The notes under the pieces: generated by a model
The model's database searches: none
The model's input: only the letters and a program-made list of their open reading frames with translations
What the model was told of the DNA's origin: nothing
Program-made: the position numbers and the translations under genes
Shown here: positions 7,281-19,323 of the stretch, one piece after another
Numbering within the stretch: the first letter of the stretch is position 1
How the letters are laid out: the number at the start of each line of letters is the position of its first letter
Assembly: GCA_022599575.1 (NCBI GenBank)
Contig: JAHZMA010000080.1
Coordinates: 1 to 40,314, forward strand
Source: Alphaproteobacteria bacterium
Lineage (GTDB): Bacteria > Pseudomonadota > Alphaproteobacteria > JABAAW01 > JAHZMA01
Reading direction: 5' to 3'
Length of the DNA stretch: 40,314 nt

Positions 7281-8003
7281 TCATAGCATGAACACATCGC
7301 CAGCGTGAAATTTATCTATTTTGCCTTTATCATCTTCAAGCAACAAGCAGCCATAATCATCAATGCCCTTATAGATACCGTCAACCCAATGGTTTGGCGT
7401 AATTTGCAGGCGCATCATTTTATCGATACCATATAGATGCGCTTTTAATTCATTAATCACCGCCTTAAATCCTTTGCCATGCCAAAATTGCCACCAAACA
7501 TCATATTCACTCAAGAAACGGCTAAGCACATGAAACGCATCAGCATCAATCACGCCTTGTTCGCGCATTGATGTTGCTGGAAAATATGTTTTATGCGGTG
7601 ATGATTCAATATTTACGCCAACCCCAATAATCAGCACCAATTCGCCTGAATCTTGATTGCTCTCAATCAAAATGCCAGCTGTTTTTTTGTCGCGAATTAA
7701 AACATCATTCGGCCATTTATAGTTAATATCTTCGGGGTCGTCCATATACCATGCAATCACCGAGCTTAACACACAAGCCACAAAAGGCGAATATTGTGGC
7801 AATGAAGCACGCGTTAAATCGGGGTGAATAATCATCGAAAAATACAGATTACCTATTGGTGACTCCCACGATCTGCCTAATCGGCCCTTACCTGCTGTTT
7901 GCTTTTTTGCCCAAATCACACTGCCATGCTCTAGCGTTGATTTGTTCAGCAATCTTTTTGCTTCTTCATTGGTGGAGTCGATTTCATCCAGCTCTAAAAA
8001 CAT
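7281..8003 (-). CDS. birA: Biotin-[acetyl-CoA-carboxylase] ligase
   Basis: Attaches biotin to the biotin carboxyl carrier protein of acetyl-CoA carboxylase. The ATP/biotin loop GKGRLGRSW lies at 38-46, KWPND at 96-100, and the catalytic lysine region KKTAGILIE at 106-114. It is 240 residues and starts directly with the catalytic domain, so it lacks the N-terminal DNA-binding domain of E. coli BirA and should not be a repressor. The start is 10 bp after the nuoN stop. Location after nuoN is common in alphaproteobacteria and is probably just co-transcription. Confidence 0.93.
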   Translation of the reverse strand: MFLELDEIDSTNEEAKRLLNKSTLEHGSVIWAKKQTAGKGRLGRSWESPIGNLYFSMIIHPDLTRASLPQYSPFVACVLSSVIAWYMDDPEDINYKWPNDVLIRDKKTAGILIESNQDSGELVLIIGVGVNIESSPHKTYFPATSMREQGVIDADAFHVLSRFLSEYDVWWQFWHGKGFKAVINELKAHLYGIDKMMRLQITPNHWVDGIYKGIDDYGCLLLEDDKGKIDKFHAGDVFML

Positions 8004-8013
8004 TTTTTTACCA

Positions 8014-9468
8014 TCAATTGATAAAAAATGACGCTGCGGCCAATTCTACCATGTAAATAAGCGGCGCAGGCCATAATGCAAAAACCAATACCAAGCCTGA
8101 TGTGATAAAAATCACCGTCCGCAATATCAGATTATGACTTATCTGATGCGTGATTTTTGGGGTATCAAAAAACATTAACCGCACGATATAAAGATAATAA
8201 AACGCACTGACCACACTGGTTAATGCGGCAACAATCACCAACAGATAAAGCTCTTGCGATAATGCCGCCTTGAACACATAAAATTTAGCAAAGAAGCCTG
8301 CCATTGGTGGAATACCCGCCATTGAAAACATAAAGATTAACAATGCCATCGCCAGCCATGGCGCATTATGCAATAACCCAGAAAAATCGCTGATATTTTC
8401 ATAATTGCCTTGCGCACTCCGCATCGATAAAATACAAGCAAATAAACCGATACCCGTTATCATATAAATGGTGAGATAAACCAAAATGGCAGCAAGCCCC
8501 TCTTGTGTGCCTGCCGAAAGCCCGACCAACGCATAGCCCATATGCCCGATTGAGCTATAGGCAATCAGTCTTTTGATATTTTTTTGTGCGATTGCCGCAA
8601 AACATGCCAAACTCATTGATAGAATGGCAATTAGTATCACCACCATTTGCCATTGTGCCACAATATCATTAAAAGCGGTCATTAATAATCGGGTGAATAA
8701 AATAAAGGCGGCAATTTTTGGTATATTGGCAAAAAAACTTGTAACGGGTAGGGCGGTGCCTTCATACACATCGGGCGTCCACATATGAAACGGCACTAAT
8801 GATAATTTAAACGCAATGCCCGAAATCAAAAATGTCATGCCAATAATCGTGCCAATCGCCACCTCACCATTACTGATATTATTAGCAATTGCATCAAAAC
8901 CCAAATTGCCAGTAAAGCCATAGACCAAACTTGCGCCATAGAGAATAATACCAGATGCCAACGCACCCAACACAAAATATTTCAACCCTGCTTCGGATTC
9001 ACGAATTGAATCACGGCGAAACGCCACCATCACATAAAGCGCAAGGCTTTGCAATTCAAGCCCAATATAAAGCACTAACAGATGGTTAGCAGAAATCATT
9101 ACCATCATGCCTAACACGGCAAATAGCACCAAAATCGGATATTCAAATTGGTTCATTCCTAAATTTTTACATTCCTCTGCCCCAATCAGTAGCACTAAAA
9201 ATGTGCCGACCAATACCAGCATTTTGGCGTAACTTGATAAATCATCCCAGATAAACTGCCCTGAAAATAGCAAATATTTGCCATCAGTGAACCATTGAAA
9301 CTGCAATAATATGGCGATAAAACAACCTATCAATGCCAACAAGCTTGCATTATAGGTGAGGCGATAGGCTTTATCGGCATCATTAATAAATGCCGCACTG
9401 GCAACAAAAACTAAAATAACCGATGCTAAAATAATTTCAGGGGCAAGAATTGAAAAATGATATAACAT
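8014..9468 (-). CDS. nuoN: NADH-quinone oxidoreductase subunit N
   Basis: Antiporter-like, proton-translocating membrane subunit of respiratory complex I. It is 484 residues with about 14 hydrophobic segments. Family features include FIGLELQSLALYV-type sequence (here VLYIGLELQSLALYVMVAF), which carries the key glutamate, and FKLSLVPFHMWTPDVYEG with the conserved lysine and histidine. It lies 2 bp after nuoM and is last of the 14 nuo genes. Start ATG (MLYHFSI). Confidence 0.95.
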   Translation of the reverse strand: MLYHFSILAPEIILASVILVFVASAAFINDADKAYRLTYNASLLALIGCFIAILLQFQWFTDGKYLLFSGQFIWDDLSSYAKMLVLVGTFLVLLIGAEECKNLGMNQFEYPILVLFAVLGMMVMISANHLLVLYIGLELQSLALYVMVAFRRDSIRESEAGLKYFVLGALASGIILYGASLVYGFTGNLGFDAIANNISNGEVAIGTIIGMTFLISGIAFKLSLVPFHMWTPDVYEGTALPVTSFFANIPKIAAFILFTRLLMTAFNDIVAQWQMVVILIAILSMSLACFAAIAQKNIKRLIAYSSIGHMGYALVGLSAGTQEGLAAILVYLTIYMITGIGLFACILSMRSAQGNYENISDFSGLLHNAPWLAMALLIFMFSMAGIPPMAGFFAKFYVFKAALSQELYLLVIVAALTSVVSAFYYLYIVRLMFFDTPKITHQISHNLILRTVIFITSGLVLVFALWPAPLIYMVELAAASFFIN

Positions 9469-9470
9469 CT

Positions 9471-10949
9471 TTATTCGCCTCCCATGCGCGTGACCAAAAA
9501 TTCAACTGGCACCTCAAATAAATCTAAAAAGCTAATCGGGTAAATACCCATCCATAGCACCAATAAGCCGATAGCGGTGAATATTAAAAATTCGCGCCTA
9601 TCCAATTCTTTAATATCCGCTAGGCCCGATAGCAGTTTTCCATACATCACGCGCCGATATAGCCATAGAGCATAGGTGGCGCCCAATACCATGCCACTGG
9701 CAAGCAATGTGCCGATAATTGTGCTGGCTTGGAATGTGCCAACCAACACCAAAAACTCACCAACAAATCCGCTGGTGCCAGGCAAACCTACCGATGCCAT
9801 CGTAAAGAATAAAAAGAAAAACGCATAGCGTGGCATATTATTGACAAGCCCCGCATATTTTGCAATCTCGCGGCTGTGGATTCTATCATAAACCACACCC
9901 ACACATAAAAATAATGCAGCTGAAATCAAGCCATGACTCAACATTTGCACCATCGCACCGCTAATCCCCTGTGGATTGCCAGCAAACAACCCCGCAGTAA
10001 CAAATCCCATATGGGCAACTGATGAATAGGCAATGAGTTTTTTCATATCTGTTTGTGCCAACGCCACCAACGAGGTATAAATCACCGCTATCACCGATAA
10101 TACGAAAACAAGTGGCGCAAAATAAACGCTGGCATCAGGCAACATTGGCAGCGAGAAACGGATAAAACCATAGCCACCCATTTTCAATAACACACCTGCC
10201 AAAATCACCGAACCCGCAGTTGGCGCTTCAACATGGGCATCGGGCAACCATGTATGCACGGGCCACATTGGCATTTTCACCGCGAACGAGGCAAAAAACG
10301 CCAGCCACAGCCATTTTTGCAGCGAAAGTGGAAAATCATATTGCATTAATTCTGGAATATCGGTTGTGCCAGCATAATAGCCCATCACAATCAATGCAAT
10401 CAGCATTAAAATTGAGCCCAATAACGTATAAAGAAAAAACTTAAAAGCCGCATAGATTTTATTTTTACCACCCCAAATGCCGATAATGATAAACATTGGT
10501 ATCAGCACCGCTTCAAAAAACACATAAAATAAAATCGTATTCAGCGCGGCAAAAGTGCCTAACATTAATGTTTCTAATATTAAAAAAGAAACCATATAAT
10601 ATTTGACATTATGTTGAATCGAATGCCAGCTTGCCAACACACAAATCGGCACTAAAAAAGTGGTGAGCAACATAAAACTTAATGAAATACCATCAATCCC
10701 GATGTGATAGGCAAGACTGGTGTTAGGAAACCAAGTAATTTTCTGCTCATATTGAAAGCCTTGCGCGCCAGTATCAAAACCCAGCCATAAAAATAATGTT
10801 AGCACGAATACAGCGGTTGATACCGCCAATGCCGTCCGTTTGGCATTGAGCGCCATGCTTTGTTCTTTATCGCGTAAAAACATCATCGCACCTACCCCAA
10901 CCAGTGGTAGGAAGATAATCATACTTAATATTGGCCATTGTGCTATCAT
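9471..10949 (-). CDS. nuoM: NADH-quinone oxidoreductase subunit M
   Basis: Antiporter-like proton-pumping subunit of complex I. It is 492 residues with about 14 hydrophobic segments. E146 in [12 protein letters not shown] is the conserved TM5 glutamate and K225 in [20 protein letters not shown] is the TM7 lysine. It lies 8 bp after nuoL and 2 bp before nuoN, so translation is probably coupled. Confidence 0.96.
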   Translation of the reverse strand: MIAQWPILSMIIFLPLVGVGAMMFLRDKEQSMALNAKRTALAVSTAVFVLTLFLWLGFDTGAQGFQYEQKITWFPNTSLAYHIGIDGISLSFMLLTTFLVPICVLASWHSIQHNVKYYMVSFLILETLMLGTFAALNTILFYVFFEAVLIPMFIIIGIWGGKNKIYAAFKFFLYTLLGSILMLIALIVMGYYAGTTDIPELMQYDFPLSLQKWLWLAFFASFAVKMPMWPVHTWLPDAHVEAPTAGSVILAGVLLKMGGYGFIRFSLPMLPDASVYFAPLVFVLSVIAVIYTSLVALAQTDMKKLIAYSSVAHMGFVTAGLFAGNPQGISGAMVQMLSHGLISAALFLCVGVVYDRIHSREIAKYAGLVNNMPRYAFFFLFFTMASVGLPGTSGFVGEFLVLVGTFQASTIIGTLLASGMVLGATYALWLYRRVMYGKLLSGLADIKELDRREFLIFTAIGLLVLWMGIYPISFLDLFEVPVEFLVTRMGGE

Positions 10950-10957
10950 AATATTCC

Positions 10958-12895
10958 TTAAAAATTAACCAACAGGCTTACCAAGCCAGCCAACAAAACG
11001 ATGCCAATCAACATGGCAAAAGCATAGTGATAGATAAAGCCACTCTGTAGCCATGAGGCGAATTGCGATAATGATTTCACTTCTTTGCTAACACCATCAG
11101 GACCAATTTTATCAATCACATTTTTATCGGCACGCCATAAAATTTGACCAATTTTTAGCGCAGGCTTCACAAAAATAGCATCATATAATTCATCAAAATA
11201 CCATTTATTCAGCAAAAACGAATAAACAGGCTTAGCAATTTGCGCGGTGATATTGGGTAAAGCAGGTAAAAACTGATAACAAATAATGCCCAATATTGCA
11301 CCCATTGCTGCCATTACAATCGGCAATTTTTTAACCGCCTCGCTGACATGATGCGCTTCTGCAAACGCATGATGATGTGGCGCAATATAAATGGCATCGC
11401 CCCAAAATGTATAAAATGTTTTGCCAACCATAATATCGTAAAACCAAATGCCAGAAAAAATCGCCCCTATGGCTAGCACTGCCAGTGGCAAAAGCATAAT
11501 CATTGGTGCCTCATGGGTTTTCAATAATATGTTTCTATTTAAGCGCGGTTGACCATGAAAGCTCATCAATAATAGCCGTGTTGAATAAAAGGCAGTGGTG
11601 AAAGCAGCGGCAATGCCAAGCCAAAACGCATAATAACCAAAAGATGTATGGGCGGCAAAGGCAGATTCCAAAATCAAATCTTTAGAATAATAACCCGCAA
11701 AAAATGGCACACCCATCAAAGAAAGCGAGCCTATCAGCATAAACATATAGGTAAGTGGCATCAATGTGCGTAACCCCCCCATATGTCGCATATCTTGTTC
11801 GTGATGAATGTTATGAATAACCGACCCCGCCCCTAAAAATAACAGCGCCTTAAAAAACGCATGGGTGGTGAGGTGAAACATTGCCGCAGGATAAGCAGAA
11901 ACGCCAATCGCAAAAAACATATAGCCTAATTGCGAGCAAGTGGAATAGGCAATCACCCGCTTAATATCAGTTTGCGCGATAGCGACTGTGCCAGCAAAAA
12001 AAGCAGTGCTAGCCCCGATAATTGTTACCACCATTAAAGCGGTTGGTGCATATTCAAGTAAGGGAGATAGACGGCAAAGCATAAATACACCCGCAGTCAC
12101 CATCGTTGCGGCATGAATCAGCGCACTAACGGGAGTAGGGCCTTCCATTGCATCGGGCAACCATGTGTGCAAGCCTAATTGTGCCGATTTACCCATCGCA
12201 CCAATAAAGAGTAAAATTGCAATCACTGTAAAAGCATGAAGCTGATAGCCGAAAAACACGAAAGTTTCTTGTGATAATGCAGCGGTATTAGCGAAAATTT
12301 TGCTAAATTCCACCGAACCAAAAATAATGTAAATCGCAAAAATGCCAAGCGCAAAACCAATATCACCCACGCGATTCACCAAAAATGCTTTAATCGCGGC
12401 TTGATTGGCAGAATCCTTATGATGCCAAAAGCCAATCAGCAGATAAGAGGCAAGCCCAACCCCTTCCCAGCCAAAGAATAACTGCACCAAATTATCAGCA
12501 GTCACCAGCATCAGCATAAAGAAAGTGAACAGACTCAAATATGCCATAAAGCGCGGGATTGAAGTATCGTGGCTCATATAGCCGATAGAATAAATATGCA
12601 CCATTGCTGATACGCTGGTCACAACCAACATCATTACAATGCTTAAACTATCAACCCGTAACGCCCAATTAAAGGTGAAATCACCTACAGCACCCCAACG
12701 CGCGATATGCACAATTTCCAAGCCAGGCGATGGCAGGGTATTTAAGAATAATAGCCATGCCAAAATGGCGGCAACCAATACGGTAATTGTGGTAATCGCC
12801 TGCGCGCCCCTATCGCCTAAATAAGGTTTGGCAATATAGGCAAAAATTGCGGCAATAAGCGGCGCAAAAACGATAAATTCAACCAATTCCATCAT
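10958..12895 (-). CDS. nuoL: NADH-quinone oxidoreductase subunit L
   Basis: Largest antiporter-like subunit of complex I, which includes the long lateral helix that runs along the membrane arm. It is 645 residues. E144 ([15 protein letters not shown]) and K236 ([19 protein letters not shown]) are the proton-channel residues. A histidine-rich loop [16 protein letters not shown] near 490-510 lies before the C-terminal lateral-helix part. The ATG shares one base with the nuoK stop (TAATG); a second ATG follows at once. Confidence 0.96.
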   Translation of the reverse strand: MMELVEFIVFAPLIAAIFAYIAKPYLGDRGAQAITTITVLVAAILAWLLFLNTLPSPGLEIVHIARWGAVGDFTFNWALRVDSLSIVMMLVVTSVSAMVHIYSIGYMSHDTSIPRFMAYLSLFTFFMLMLVTADNLVQLFFGWEGVGLASYLLIGFWHHKDSANQAAIKAFLVNRVGDIGFALGIFAIYIIFGSVEFSKIFANTAALSQETFVFFGYQLHAFTVIAILLFIGAMGKSAQLGLHTWLPDAMEGPTPVSALIHAATMVTAGVFMLCRLSPLLEYAPTALMVVTIIGASTAFFAGTVAIAQTDIKRVIAYSTCSQLGYMFFAIGVSAYPAAMFHLTTHAFFKALLFLGAGSVIHNIHHEQDMRHMGGLRTLMPLTYMFMLIGSLSLMGVPFFAGYYSKDLILESAFAAHTSFGYYAFWLGIAAAFTTAFYSTRLLLMSFHGQPRLNRNILLKTHEAPMIMLLPLAVLAIGAIFSGIWFYDIMVGKTFYTFWGDAIYIAPHHHAFAEAHHVSEAVKKLPIVMAAMGAILGIICYQFLPALPNITAQIAKPVYSFLLNKWYFDELYDAIFVKPALKIGQILWRADKNVIDKIGPDGVSKEVKSLSQFASWLQSGFIYHYAFAMLIGIVLLAGLVSLLVNF

Positions 12896-13209
12896 TAACC
12901 CTTCATCGTAGAAATCGTATCGACCGCAATCGATGCACGGTTACGGTAATAGACCACCAAAATCGCCAACCCAATAGCTGCTTCGGCGGCGGCCACTGAT
13001 AGAATGAAGAGGCTGAAAATTTGCCCAGAAACATCATTTAATTCAGTTGAAATCGCGACAAAATTGATATTCACCGCCAATAGCATTAATTCTATTGACA
13101 TCAATATAACAATCACATTGCGCTTATTAAGAAAAATGCCAAACAGCCCAAAAGTAAAAACCACCGCGCTTAACAGAAAATAGTGATATAATGTGACATC
13201 AAAAGTCAT
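12895..13209 (-). CDS. nuoK: NADH-quinone oxidoreductase subunit K
   Basis: Small membrane subunit (104 residues, three hydrophobic helices) that helps link the quinone site to the proton pumps. The second helix has the buried glutamate in [15 protein letters not shown] and the third has [17 protein letters not shown] with the other. It overlaps both neighbours by one base (TAATG with nuoJ and nuoL). Confidence 0.96.
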   Translation of the reverse strand: MTFDVTLYHYFLLSAVVFTFGLFGIFLNKRNVIVILMSIELMLLAVNINFVAISTELNDVSGQIFSLFILSVAAAEAAIGLAILVVYYRNRASIAVDTISTMKG

Positions 13210-13859
13210 TATTTTTGTCCCCTATTATGTTGCTTGGTATTATTTTGCTCATTGGCATCATTTTTACCTCTGTTATTATTTTTTGCTAAAGGGTCAACCA
13301 AACGAACACTATCGCGCGTGCGGCTATTTTGCGTGTTGATATTTTGCCGTAAAACACCAGTTCGTTTGCGTAATGTTAGCACAATCGCACCCATCATCGC
13401 CAATAATAAAATCATGCCGACTGCCTCAAACATATAGGCATATTCGGTATAAAGCAACATGCCAATCTCTCTGGTATTGTCAGTGATGGTAATCTCTTGT
13501 GCGGATTGATAAAGCCCATTTTGTCCATTAATCGCTAACACCAATTCTACCAATAGCAATAAACCTAATAAGAGGCTCATCAAAAAATACCGTCCGAATT
13601 TGCGCTTCACATCATCTATTTGAATATCTAGCATCATCACCACAAATAGGAATAAAACGGCAACCGCGCCCACATAAACAATCACCAAAGTCATCGCTAA
13701 AAATTCTGCACCGCGCATTAAAAACAAACCCGCTGCATTGAAAAATGCCAATATTAAAAATAACACCGAATGCACAGGATTGCGCGCCACCACTACCATT
13801 AATGCCGAAAACACAATGATTGATGCGAAAATATAAAAGACGATATTATAAATAATCAT
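13209..13859 (-). CDS. nuoJ: NADH-quinone oxidoreductase subunit J
   Basis: Membrane subunit with five hydrophobic helices; family stretch [20 protein letters not shown] followed by [11 protein letters not shown] and the [17 protein letters not shown] helix containing the pi-bulge region. The start is placed at ATG 13859 because AAGGTGG lies 8 bases upstream; an in-frame GTG at 13871 would add four residues but overlies that ribosome site. That gives 216 residues. The last ~45 residues are highly polar and Asn/Gln-rich ([18 protein letters not shown]), a low-complexity tail that should lie outside the membrane. Confidence 0.93.
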   Translation of the reverse strand: MIIYNIVFYIFASIIVFSALMVVVARNPVHSVLFLILAFFNAAGLFLMRGAEFLAMTLVIVYVGAVAVLFLFVVMMLDIQIDDVKRKFGRYFLMSLLLGLLLLVELVLAINGQNGLYQSAQEITITDNTREIGMLLYTEYAYMFEAVGMILLLAMMGAIVLTLRKRTGVLRQNINTQNSRTRDSVRLVDPLAKNNNRGKNDANEQNNTKQHNRGQK

Positions 13860-13872
13860 GTTTCTATCCACC

Positions 13873-14358
13873 TTATCTGTAAGGTGCGTCCTTTTCTAAA
13901 TTGGCGGCAATCGCGCTTTCCCATCTATCGCCATTTGCCAGTAATTTTTCTTTGTCATAATATAATTCTTGCCTTGTTTCGGTGGCAAATTCAAAATTTG
14001 GTCCTTCCACAATTGCGTCAACGGGGCAGGCTTCCTCACAAAAACCGCAATAGATACATTTGGTCATATCAATATCATATCGGGTGGTGCGGCGCGAACC
14101 ATCTTCACGTGGCGCATCGGTTTCAATCAAAATGGCTTGTGCGGGGCAAATCGCTTCGCATAATTTACAGGCGATACAGCGTTCTTCACCATTAGGATAG
14201 CGGCGCAACGCATGTTCACCACGAAAACGTGGGCTTAAAGGGCCTTTTTCATAAGGATAATTTACTGTATATTTAGGCTTAAACATTGCCTTAAGAGTCA
14301 GCATCATGCCTGATAGCAACTCAATCAGTAAAAAACTTTTTATTCTTTCTTTCCACAT
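13873..14358 (-). CDS. nuoI: NADH-quinone oxidoreductase subunit I
   Basis: Peripheral-arm ferredoxin-like subunit that carries clusters N6a and N6b. Two complete motifs are visible: C61, C64, C67, C71 and C101, C104, C107, C111. It is 161 residues, the usual alphaproteobacterial size. It lies 14 bp after nuoH. Confidence 0.97.
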   Translation of the reverse strand: MWKERIKSFLLIELLSGMMLTLKAMFKPKYTVNYPYEKGPLSPRFRGEHALRRYPNGEERCIACKLCEAICPAQAILIETDAPREDGSRRTTRYDIDMTKCIYCGFCEEACPVDAIVEGPNFEFATETRQELYYDKEKLLANGDRWESAIAANLEKDAPYR

Positions 14359-14372
14359 ATCAACTCATTTTC

Positions 14373-15380
14373 TCACGCAGGTAATAAATCAAACCATAAT
14401 AACACAAAGGCAGTACCAACCAACCATAGTAAAGTGATTGGTAAAAATATCTTCCAGCCTAAACGCATTAATTGGTCGTAACGGTAGCGCGGGAATGTTG
14501 CCCGCACCCAGATAAATAGGAATAGCACAAAGAATATCTTAAGCGCAAACCATATTGGGCCTTCTAACCAAATAAACGGCGCAATCGCAAATGGCGATAG
14601 CCAACCGCCTAAAAATAAAATCACGAACATTGCGCTCATCAAAATCATATTGATATATTCGCCTAAAAAGAATAAAGCAAAAGTCATTGCCGAATATTCA
14701 ACATTATAGCCCGATACAAGCTCGCTCTCGCTTTCGGGTAAATCAAATGGTGCGCGATTGGTTTCAGCCAAAATTGAAATAAAGAAAATCACTGCCATCG
14801 GAAATAAAGGAATCACATACCAAAAATCTTGTTGCGAACGAACAATATCAGAAAGGTTAAGCGAACCTGCACATAGCAACACAATCACCACAATCATACC
14901 AATTGGCAATTCGTAAGAAACCATCTGCGCGGCACTTCGAATCGCCCCCAAAAACGGATATTTTGAATTAGACGCCCAACCCGCGATGATAATGCCATAC
15001 ACCCCTAATGATGAGGTTGCCAATATATATAATACGCCAACATTAATATCCGCTAACACCAAGCCTTCGCCAAACGGAATCACCGCCCATGCCAAAATCG
15101 CTAGCGAAAATGTAATCATTGGTCCAAGCAAGAATAAAACACGATTGGCACCAGCAGGGATAATCATTTCTTTCACGAATAATTTTAAACCATCGGCAAA
15201 AGGTTGCAATAACCCAAACGCGCCCACCACATTTGGCCCTTTGCGCCGTTGCATCCAGCCCATTACTTTGCGTTCCATTAAGGTAAGATAAGCCATCGCA
15301 ATCATCAATGGCACAATAATCAGCAAAATACTGCCAATCAGCCATAAAGCAGGAATCAGATAATCGTTGAAAAACATCAT
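14373..15380 (-). CDS. nuoH: NADH-quinone oxidoreductase subunit H
   Basis: Membrane subunit that forms most of the quinone tunnel. It is 335 residues with about eight hydrophobic segments. Signatures include [22 protein letters not shown] (cut here at the core [15 protein letters not shown]), [21 protein letters not shown] and [15 protein letters not shown]. It begins 2 bp after the nuoG stop and an MM start is present. Confidence 0.97.
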   Translation of the reverse strand: MMFFNDYLIPALWLIGSILLIIVPLMIAMAYLTLMERKVMGWMQRRKGPNVVGAFGLLQPFADGLKLFVKEMIIPAGANRVLFLLGPMITFSLAILAWAVIPFGEGLVLADINVGVLYILATSSLGVYGIIIAGWASNSKYPFLGAIRSAAQMVSYELPIGMIVVIVLLCAGSLNLSDIVRSQQDFWYVIPLFPMAVIFFISILAETNRAPFDLPESESELVSGYNVEYSAMTFALFFLGEYINMILMSAMFVILFLGGWLSPFAIAPFIWLEGPIWFALKIFFVLFLFIWVRATFPRYRYDQLMRLGWKIFLPITLLWLVGTAFVLLWFDLLPA

Positions 15381-15382
15381 CT

Positions 15383-17455
15383 TTAACTTACTTTCCTTTC
15401 TGTCTTGTCGGGCATCGCGTCATGCGATAAAATCTCGTTCACACAATGATTCATGGTTTTAGATGCGCGGGCAATCACATTGCTTAAATAAAAATTATCA
15501 ATCGGAAGGGTGAATTTTTTATCCGTCAATTTACCGTGTTTTTCAGCCTTACTGATAGCGGCGCGTTCAATATAATCTTCACGTGCCAAATGCGGATGTT
15601 GAGCAAATAAATGCTGGCGCAATTCATCTAAATCTTTCCAAGGCTGGCTTAATTGCAATCGGTCAGATAAAGCGCGGATAATCTTCCAATCTTCACGGGC
15701 ATCACCGGGCGGCAATGCCGCTTGGTTGCTTACCTGCACCCTGCCTTCTAAATTAACATAAATACCGCTTTTTTCAGTATAAACACAGCCCGGTAGAATC
15801 ACATCAGCATAAGAAGCACCCTTATCGCCATGATGCCCCTGATAAATCACGAAACAATTATTATAGGCTTCTAATTTCACATCATCAGCACCTAGTAAAT
15901 AGACAGTGCTGATATTTTGTTTCACCGCATTCACCGCAATCTCATCAGTGGCAAAACCACCCATTTCTGGCACCATGCCTATATCCAAACCGCCAACCCT
16001 TGATGCCGCATGATGCAGAATGTTAAAGCCATTCCAATCATCGCGTATCAACTGATATTTATCGGCAAATTTTCGTGCTAATTGCCAAATTTCCGCGCCA
16101 TCTGCACGTGCCAACGCGCCTGCGCCAATGATTATCATCGGGTTTTTAGCATTGCTAAAATCTTTGCAAAATTGACTGCGTCCATTCAATAACGATTCTA
16201 AATTATCGGGTGATTCACCCAAATGCTGATAGGGATAGCGTAAATCAACGCCCTCACCAATCAACCCAATCAGCGCACCTTGCAAATAGCATTGCCGCAA
16301 ATGAGCATTAATCAGCGGTGCTTCACGGCGTGGGTCGGCACCCACCAGCAAAATTGCATCAGCCGTTTCAATATTGCTAATGCCAGTATTAAATAAATAA
16401 TCGCCACGTTCCTCATGCGGGATTCGCGCACCATCTTGTCTGCAATCATAATTTGGTGATTTCATACTCTGTGCCAAATGTTTTAAGCCATACATGCTTT
16501 CCAAATCGCATAAATCACCAGCGATTGCTGCAAAGCCCGAACCACCACTTTGCTTAATGGCATGGGCGGCCACTTGCAATGCTTTATCCCAACTTGCTTC
16601 TTCTAGCACACCTTGCCGATTGCGAATATAAGGCCTATCTAAGCGGTTAGCTTTCAACCCATCATAGCTAAAGCGTGCCTTATCGCAAATCCATTCCTGA
16701 TTTACTTCTTCGTGCAAGCGCGGTAAAATCCGCATCACTTCATTGCCACGCACATCGATGCGAATATTCGCACCCACCGCATCAGAAATATCAATGCCAT
16801 TATGTTTTTTCATTTCCCACGAACGCGCCTTAAACGCATAGGGTTTTGAGGTAAGCGCACCCACTGGGCATAAATCAATCAAATTACCCGATAATTCCGA
16901 ACTCACCGCTTGTTCTAATGTTGAGATTTCAGCATGTTCACCGCGATTGAGTAAGCCCATTTCCTCAACGCCAGCAATTTCGCTAGAAAATCTAACACAG
17001 CGCGTGCAATGGATACAGCGCGTCATCACTGTTTTAATCAGCGGACCCATATATTTATCAAGCACTGCGCGTTTATTTTCGGCATAACGGCTGCTATCCG
17101 AACCATAACCCATTGCTTGGTCTTGCAAATCACACTCACCGCCTTGATCGCAAATTGGGCAATCCAGCGGATGGTTAATCAGTAAAAATTCCATCACCCC
17201 TTTACGCGCTGCATGTACCATTGGGCTATCGGTTTTAATTACCATGCCATCATTGACTGGTAGCGCACAAGATGCTTGCGGTTTTGGTGGGCCTGGTGAT
17301 ACTTCTACCAAACACATGCGACAATTACCCGCAATTGATAAACGGTCATGATAACAAAAACGCGGAATTTCATGCCCCGCCTGCTCACATGCCTGCAACA
17401 CAGTCATGCCGTTTTCAATTTCTAACTCAACATCATTTATCGTTACTTTCGGCAT
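15383..17455 (-). CDS. nuoG: NADH-quinone oxidoreductase subunit G
   Basis: Large peripheral subunit with several iron-sulfur clusters. Residues counted from MPKVTIND: [2Fe-2S] ligands C34, C45, C48, C63; the N5 cluster H95, C99, C102, C108; the N4 cluster C147, C150, C153, C196; then a molybdopterin-oxidoreductase-like domain. Total 690 residues. The start is chosen at ATG 17455 because TTGAGGAT sits just upstream; the longer reading frame to 17509 runs into nuoF and has no support. No extra N7 cluster cysteine motif is evident after residue 200. Confidence 0.95.
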   Translation of the reverse strand: MPKVTINDVELEIENGMTVLQACEQAGHEIPRFCYHDRLSIAGNCRMCLVEVSPGPPKPQASCALPVNDGMVIKTDSPMVHAARKGVMEFLLINHPLDCPICDQGGECDLQDQAMGYGSDSSRYAENKRAVLDKYMGPLIKTVMTRCIHCTRCVRFSSEIAGVEEMGLLNRGEHAEISTLEQAVSSELSGNLIDLCPVGALTSKPYAFKARSWEMKKHNGIDISDAVGANIRIDVRGNEVMRILPRLHEEVNQEWICDKARFSYDGLKANRLDRPYIRNRQGVLEEASWDKALQVAAHAIKQSGGSGFAAIAGDLCDLESMYGLKHLAQSMKSPNYDCRQDGARIPHEERGDYLFNTGISNIETADAILLVGADPRREAPLINAHLRQCYLQGALIGLIGEGVDLRYPYQHLGESPDNLESLLNGRSQFCKDFSNAKNPMIIIGAGALARADGAEIWQLARKFADKYQLIRDDWNGFNILHHAASRVGGLDIGMVPEMGGFATDEIAVNAVKQNISTVYLLGADDVKLEAYNNCFVIYQGHHGDKGASYADVILPGCVYTEKSGIYVNLEGRVQVSNQAALPPGDAREDWKIIRALSDRLQLSQPWKDLDELRQHLFAQHPHLAREDYIERAAISKAEKHGKLTDKKFTLPIDNFYLSNVIARASKTMNHCVNEILSHDAMPDKTERKVS

Positions 17456-17462
17456 AATATCC

Positions 17463-18737
17463 TCAAGCCGCCTTTCCTGAATTTTCAATAATACGCGTTT
17501 TAATCTCACTGCGAAAATGGGTGATTAACCCTTGAATCGGCCATGCCGCCGCATCGCCTAAAGCACAAATAGTATGCCCTTCAACCTGTTTGGTAACTTG
17601 ATATAATAAATCCACTTCTTCCAAACTGGCTTGCCCGCGCACCAATCGTTCCATCATGCGCCACATCCAACCTGTGCCTTCACGGCATGGGGTGCATTGC
17701 CCACAAGATTCATGCTTATAAAATTTTGATAATCGGGCAATCGCGGCAATCACATCGGTAGATTTATCCATCACAATCACGCCAGCAGTGCCAAGCCCGC
17801 TTTGCACTTCTTTAAGCGCATCAAAATCCATCAGCACAGTATCGCAAATTGCTTTGGGTATCATTGGCACGGAAGAACCGCCAGGGATGATTGCCAGTAA
17901 ATTATGCCAACCGCCACGCACACCGCCTGCATGTTTTTCAATCAAATCCATCAATGGTACCGACATTGTCTCTTCCACATTGCATGGTTTATTAACATGC
18001 CCCGATATGCAAAAAACCTTGGTGCCGTGATTATTCTCGCGCCCGAATTTCTTAAACCAGCTTGCGCCCCGTTTCAAAATTTCTGGCACAACCGCAATGG
18101 TTTCAACATTATTAACCGTAGTGGGGTAGCCATAAAGCCCAACACCCGCTGGAAAAGGTGGCTTTAAGCGCGGTTGCCCTTTTTTGCCTTCTAAACTTTC
18201 TAACAAAGCAGTTTCTTCACCACAAATATAAGCACCAGCACCGCGATGGACGTAAACATCAACATCATAGCCTGATTTGCACGCATTTTTGCCAATTAGC
18301 CCCGCATCATAGGCTTCAACCACTGCCGCTTCTAAAATCTGTGCCTCGCGCACAAATTCACCGCGAATATAAATATAAACTGCTGAAACATCCATGCCGA
18401 CTGATGCCAGCACCGCGCCTTCTATTAGGCGATGTGGCTCATGACGAATAATATCGCGGTCTTTGCATGTGCCGGGTTCAGATTCATCAGCATTCACTAC
18501 CAAATAAGAGGGTTTATCAGTTTTAGGTGGCATGAATGACCATTTCAATCCCGTTGGGAAACCCGCACCGCCACGTCCACGCAGACCTGATGCTTTTACC
18601 TCGTCAGTTATCCAAGCACGTCCTTTTTTGATATATTGTGCCGTATCCGCCCAAATACCACGTGATTGTGCAGACTTTAACTGCCATTCTGCTTCACCAT
18701 AAAGATTGGTAAATATGCGGTCTTTATCTGCTAGCAT
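17463..18737 (-). CDS. nuoF: NADH-quinone oxidoreductase subunit F
   Basis: NADH- and FMN-binding subunit. From MLADKDRIF it is 424 residues. [16 protein letters not shown] (51-66) binds the nucleotide, [14 protein letters not shown] (81-94) binds FMN, and cluster N3 is held by C345, C348, C351 and C391. The ATG at 18737 shares one base with the nuoE stop (TAATG) and follows GAGGAAGG; a 21-residue upstream extension in frame overlaps nuoE and is rejected. nuoG begins 7 bp after the stop. Confidence 0.96.
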   Translation of the reverse strand: MLADKDRIFTNLYGEAEWQLKSAQSRGIWADTAQYIKKGRAWITDEVKASGLRGRGGAGFPTGLKWSFMPPKTDKPSYLVVNADESEPGTCKDRDIIRHEPHRLIEGAVLASVGMDVSAVYIYIRGEFVREAQILEAAVVEAYDAGLIGKNACKSGYDVDVYVHRGAGAYICGEETALLESLEGKKGQPRLKPPFPAGVGLYGYPTTVNNVETIAVVPEILKRGASWFKKFGRENNHGTKVFCISGHVNKPCNVEETMSVPLMDLIEKHAGGVRGGWHNLLAIIPGGSSVPMIPKAICDTVLMDFDALKEVQSGLGTAGVIVMDKSTDVIAAIARLSKFYKHESCGQCTPCREGTGWMWRMMERLVRGQASLEEVDLLYQVTKQVEGHTICALGDAAAWPIQGLITHFRSEIKTRIIENSGKAA

Positions 18738-19312
18738 TACACCTTCCTCTTCACCGTTTGCGTGACCCCAGCAGGTGCGGAATTTAAGCGACCAACACAA
18801 GAACCGGGATTTGGCAAATTATCATTCTTCATATCGGTAATCAAATTTTTCATAATTTCAGGGGTGATATCCTCGTAATAATCATCATTAATTTGCACAA
18901 TCGGTGCGTTCACACATGCCCCCAAACATTCAACTTCGGTAAGGGTGAACATGCCATCATTGCTGGTTTCGCCCTCGCTAATATCAAGATTATCCATAAT
19001 CACTTGCTTTATTTGTTGTGCGCCACATAACATGCAAGGCGTTGTGCCACATAATTGCAAATGATACTTGCCAACAGGCTTTAGATTAATCATGGTAAAG
19101 AAACTTGCCACTTCACGCACCCGAATTTCGGGCATAGATAATGTTGTGGCGATTGTTGTAATTGCCTCGTCAGTGACGTGATGGGTTTGCTGATTTTCGC
19201 GCTGTGCTAAATCTAGTAAGGCAAGCACTGCGGATGCCTGTCTGCCTTCAGGGTATTTCGCAATGGCGCGTGCCACTTCAGCTTGATTTTGAAATTGAAA
19301 TTTTTTTGTCAT
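18737..19312 (-). CDS. nuoE: NADH-quinone oxidoreductase subunit E
   Basis: Thioredoxin-fold [2Fe-2S] subunit (cluster N1a), partner of NuoF. Ligands are C88, C93, C129 and C133 ([12 protein letters not shown] and [10 protein letters not shown]). It is 191 residues. It begins 11 bp after the nuoD stop and overlaps nuoF by one base. Confidence 0.96.
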   Translation of the reverse strand: MTKKFQFQNQAEVARAIAKYPEGRQASAVLALLDLAQRENQQTHHVTDEAITTIATTLSMPEIRVREVASFFTMINLKPVGKYHLQLCGTTPCMLCGAQQIKQVIMDNLDISEGETSNDGMFTLTEVECLGACVNAPIVQINDDYYEDITPEIMKNLITDMKNDNLPNPGSCVGRLNSAPAGVTQTVKRKV

Positions 19313-19323
19313 TATCTTTGCCG

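Noticed and set aside
13860-13871. GTG start for nuoJ
   Set aside because: It overlies the ribosome site of the ATG at 13859.
17456-17509. 18-residue N-terminal extension of NuoG
   Set aside because: It overlaps the end of nuoF, while a ribosome site and the conserved start MPKVTI are at 17455.
18738-18800. 21-residue N-terminal extension of NuoF
   Set aside because: It lies inside nuoE; the ATG at 18737 has a ribosome site and a TAATG overlap like other junctions in the operon.
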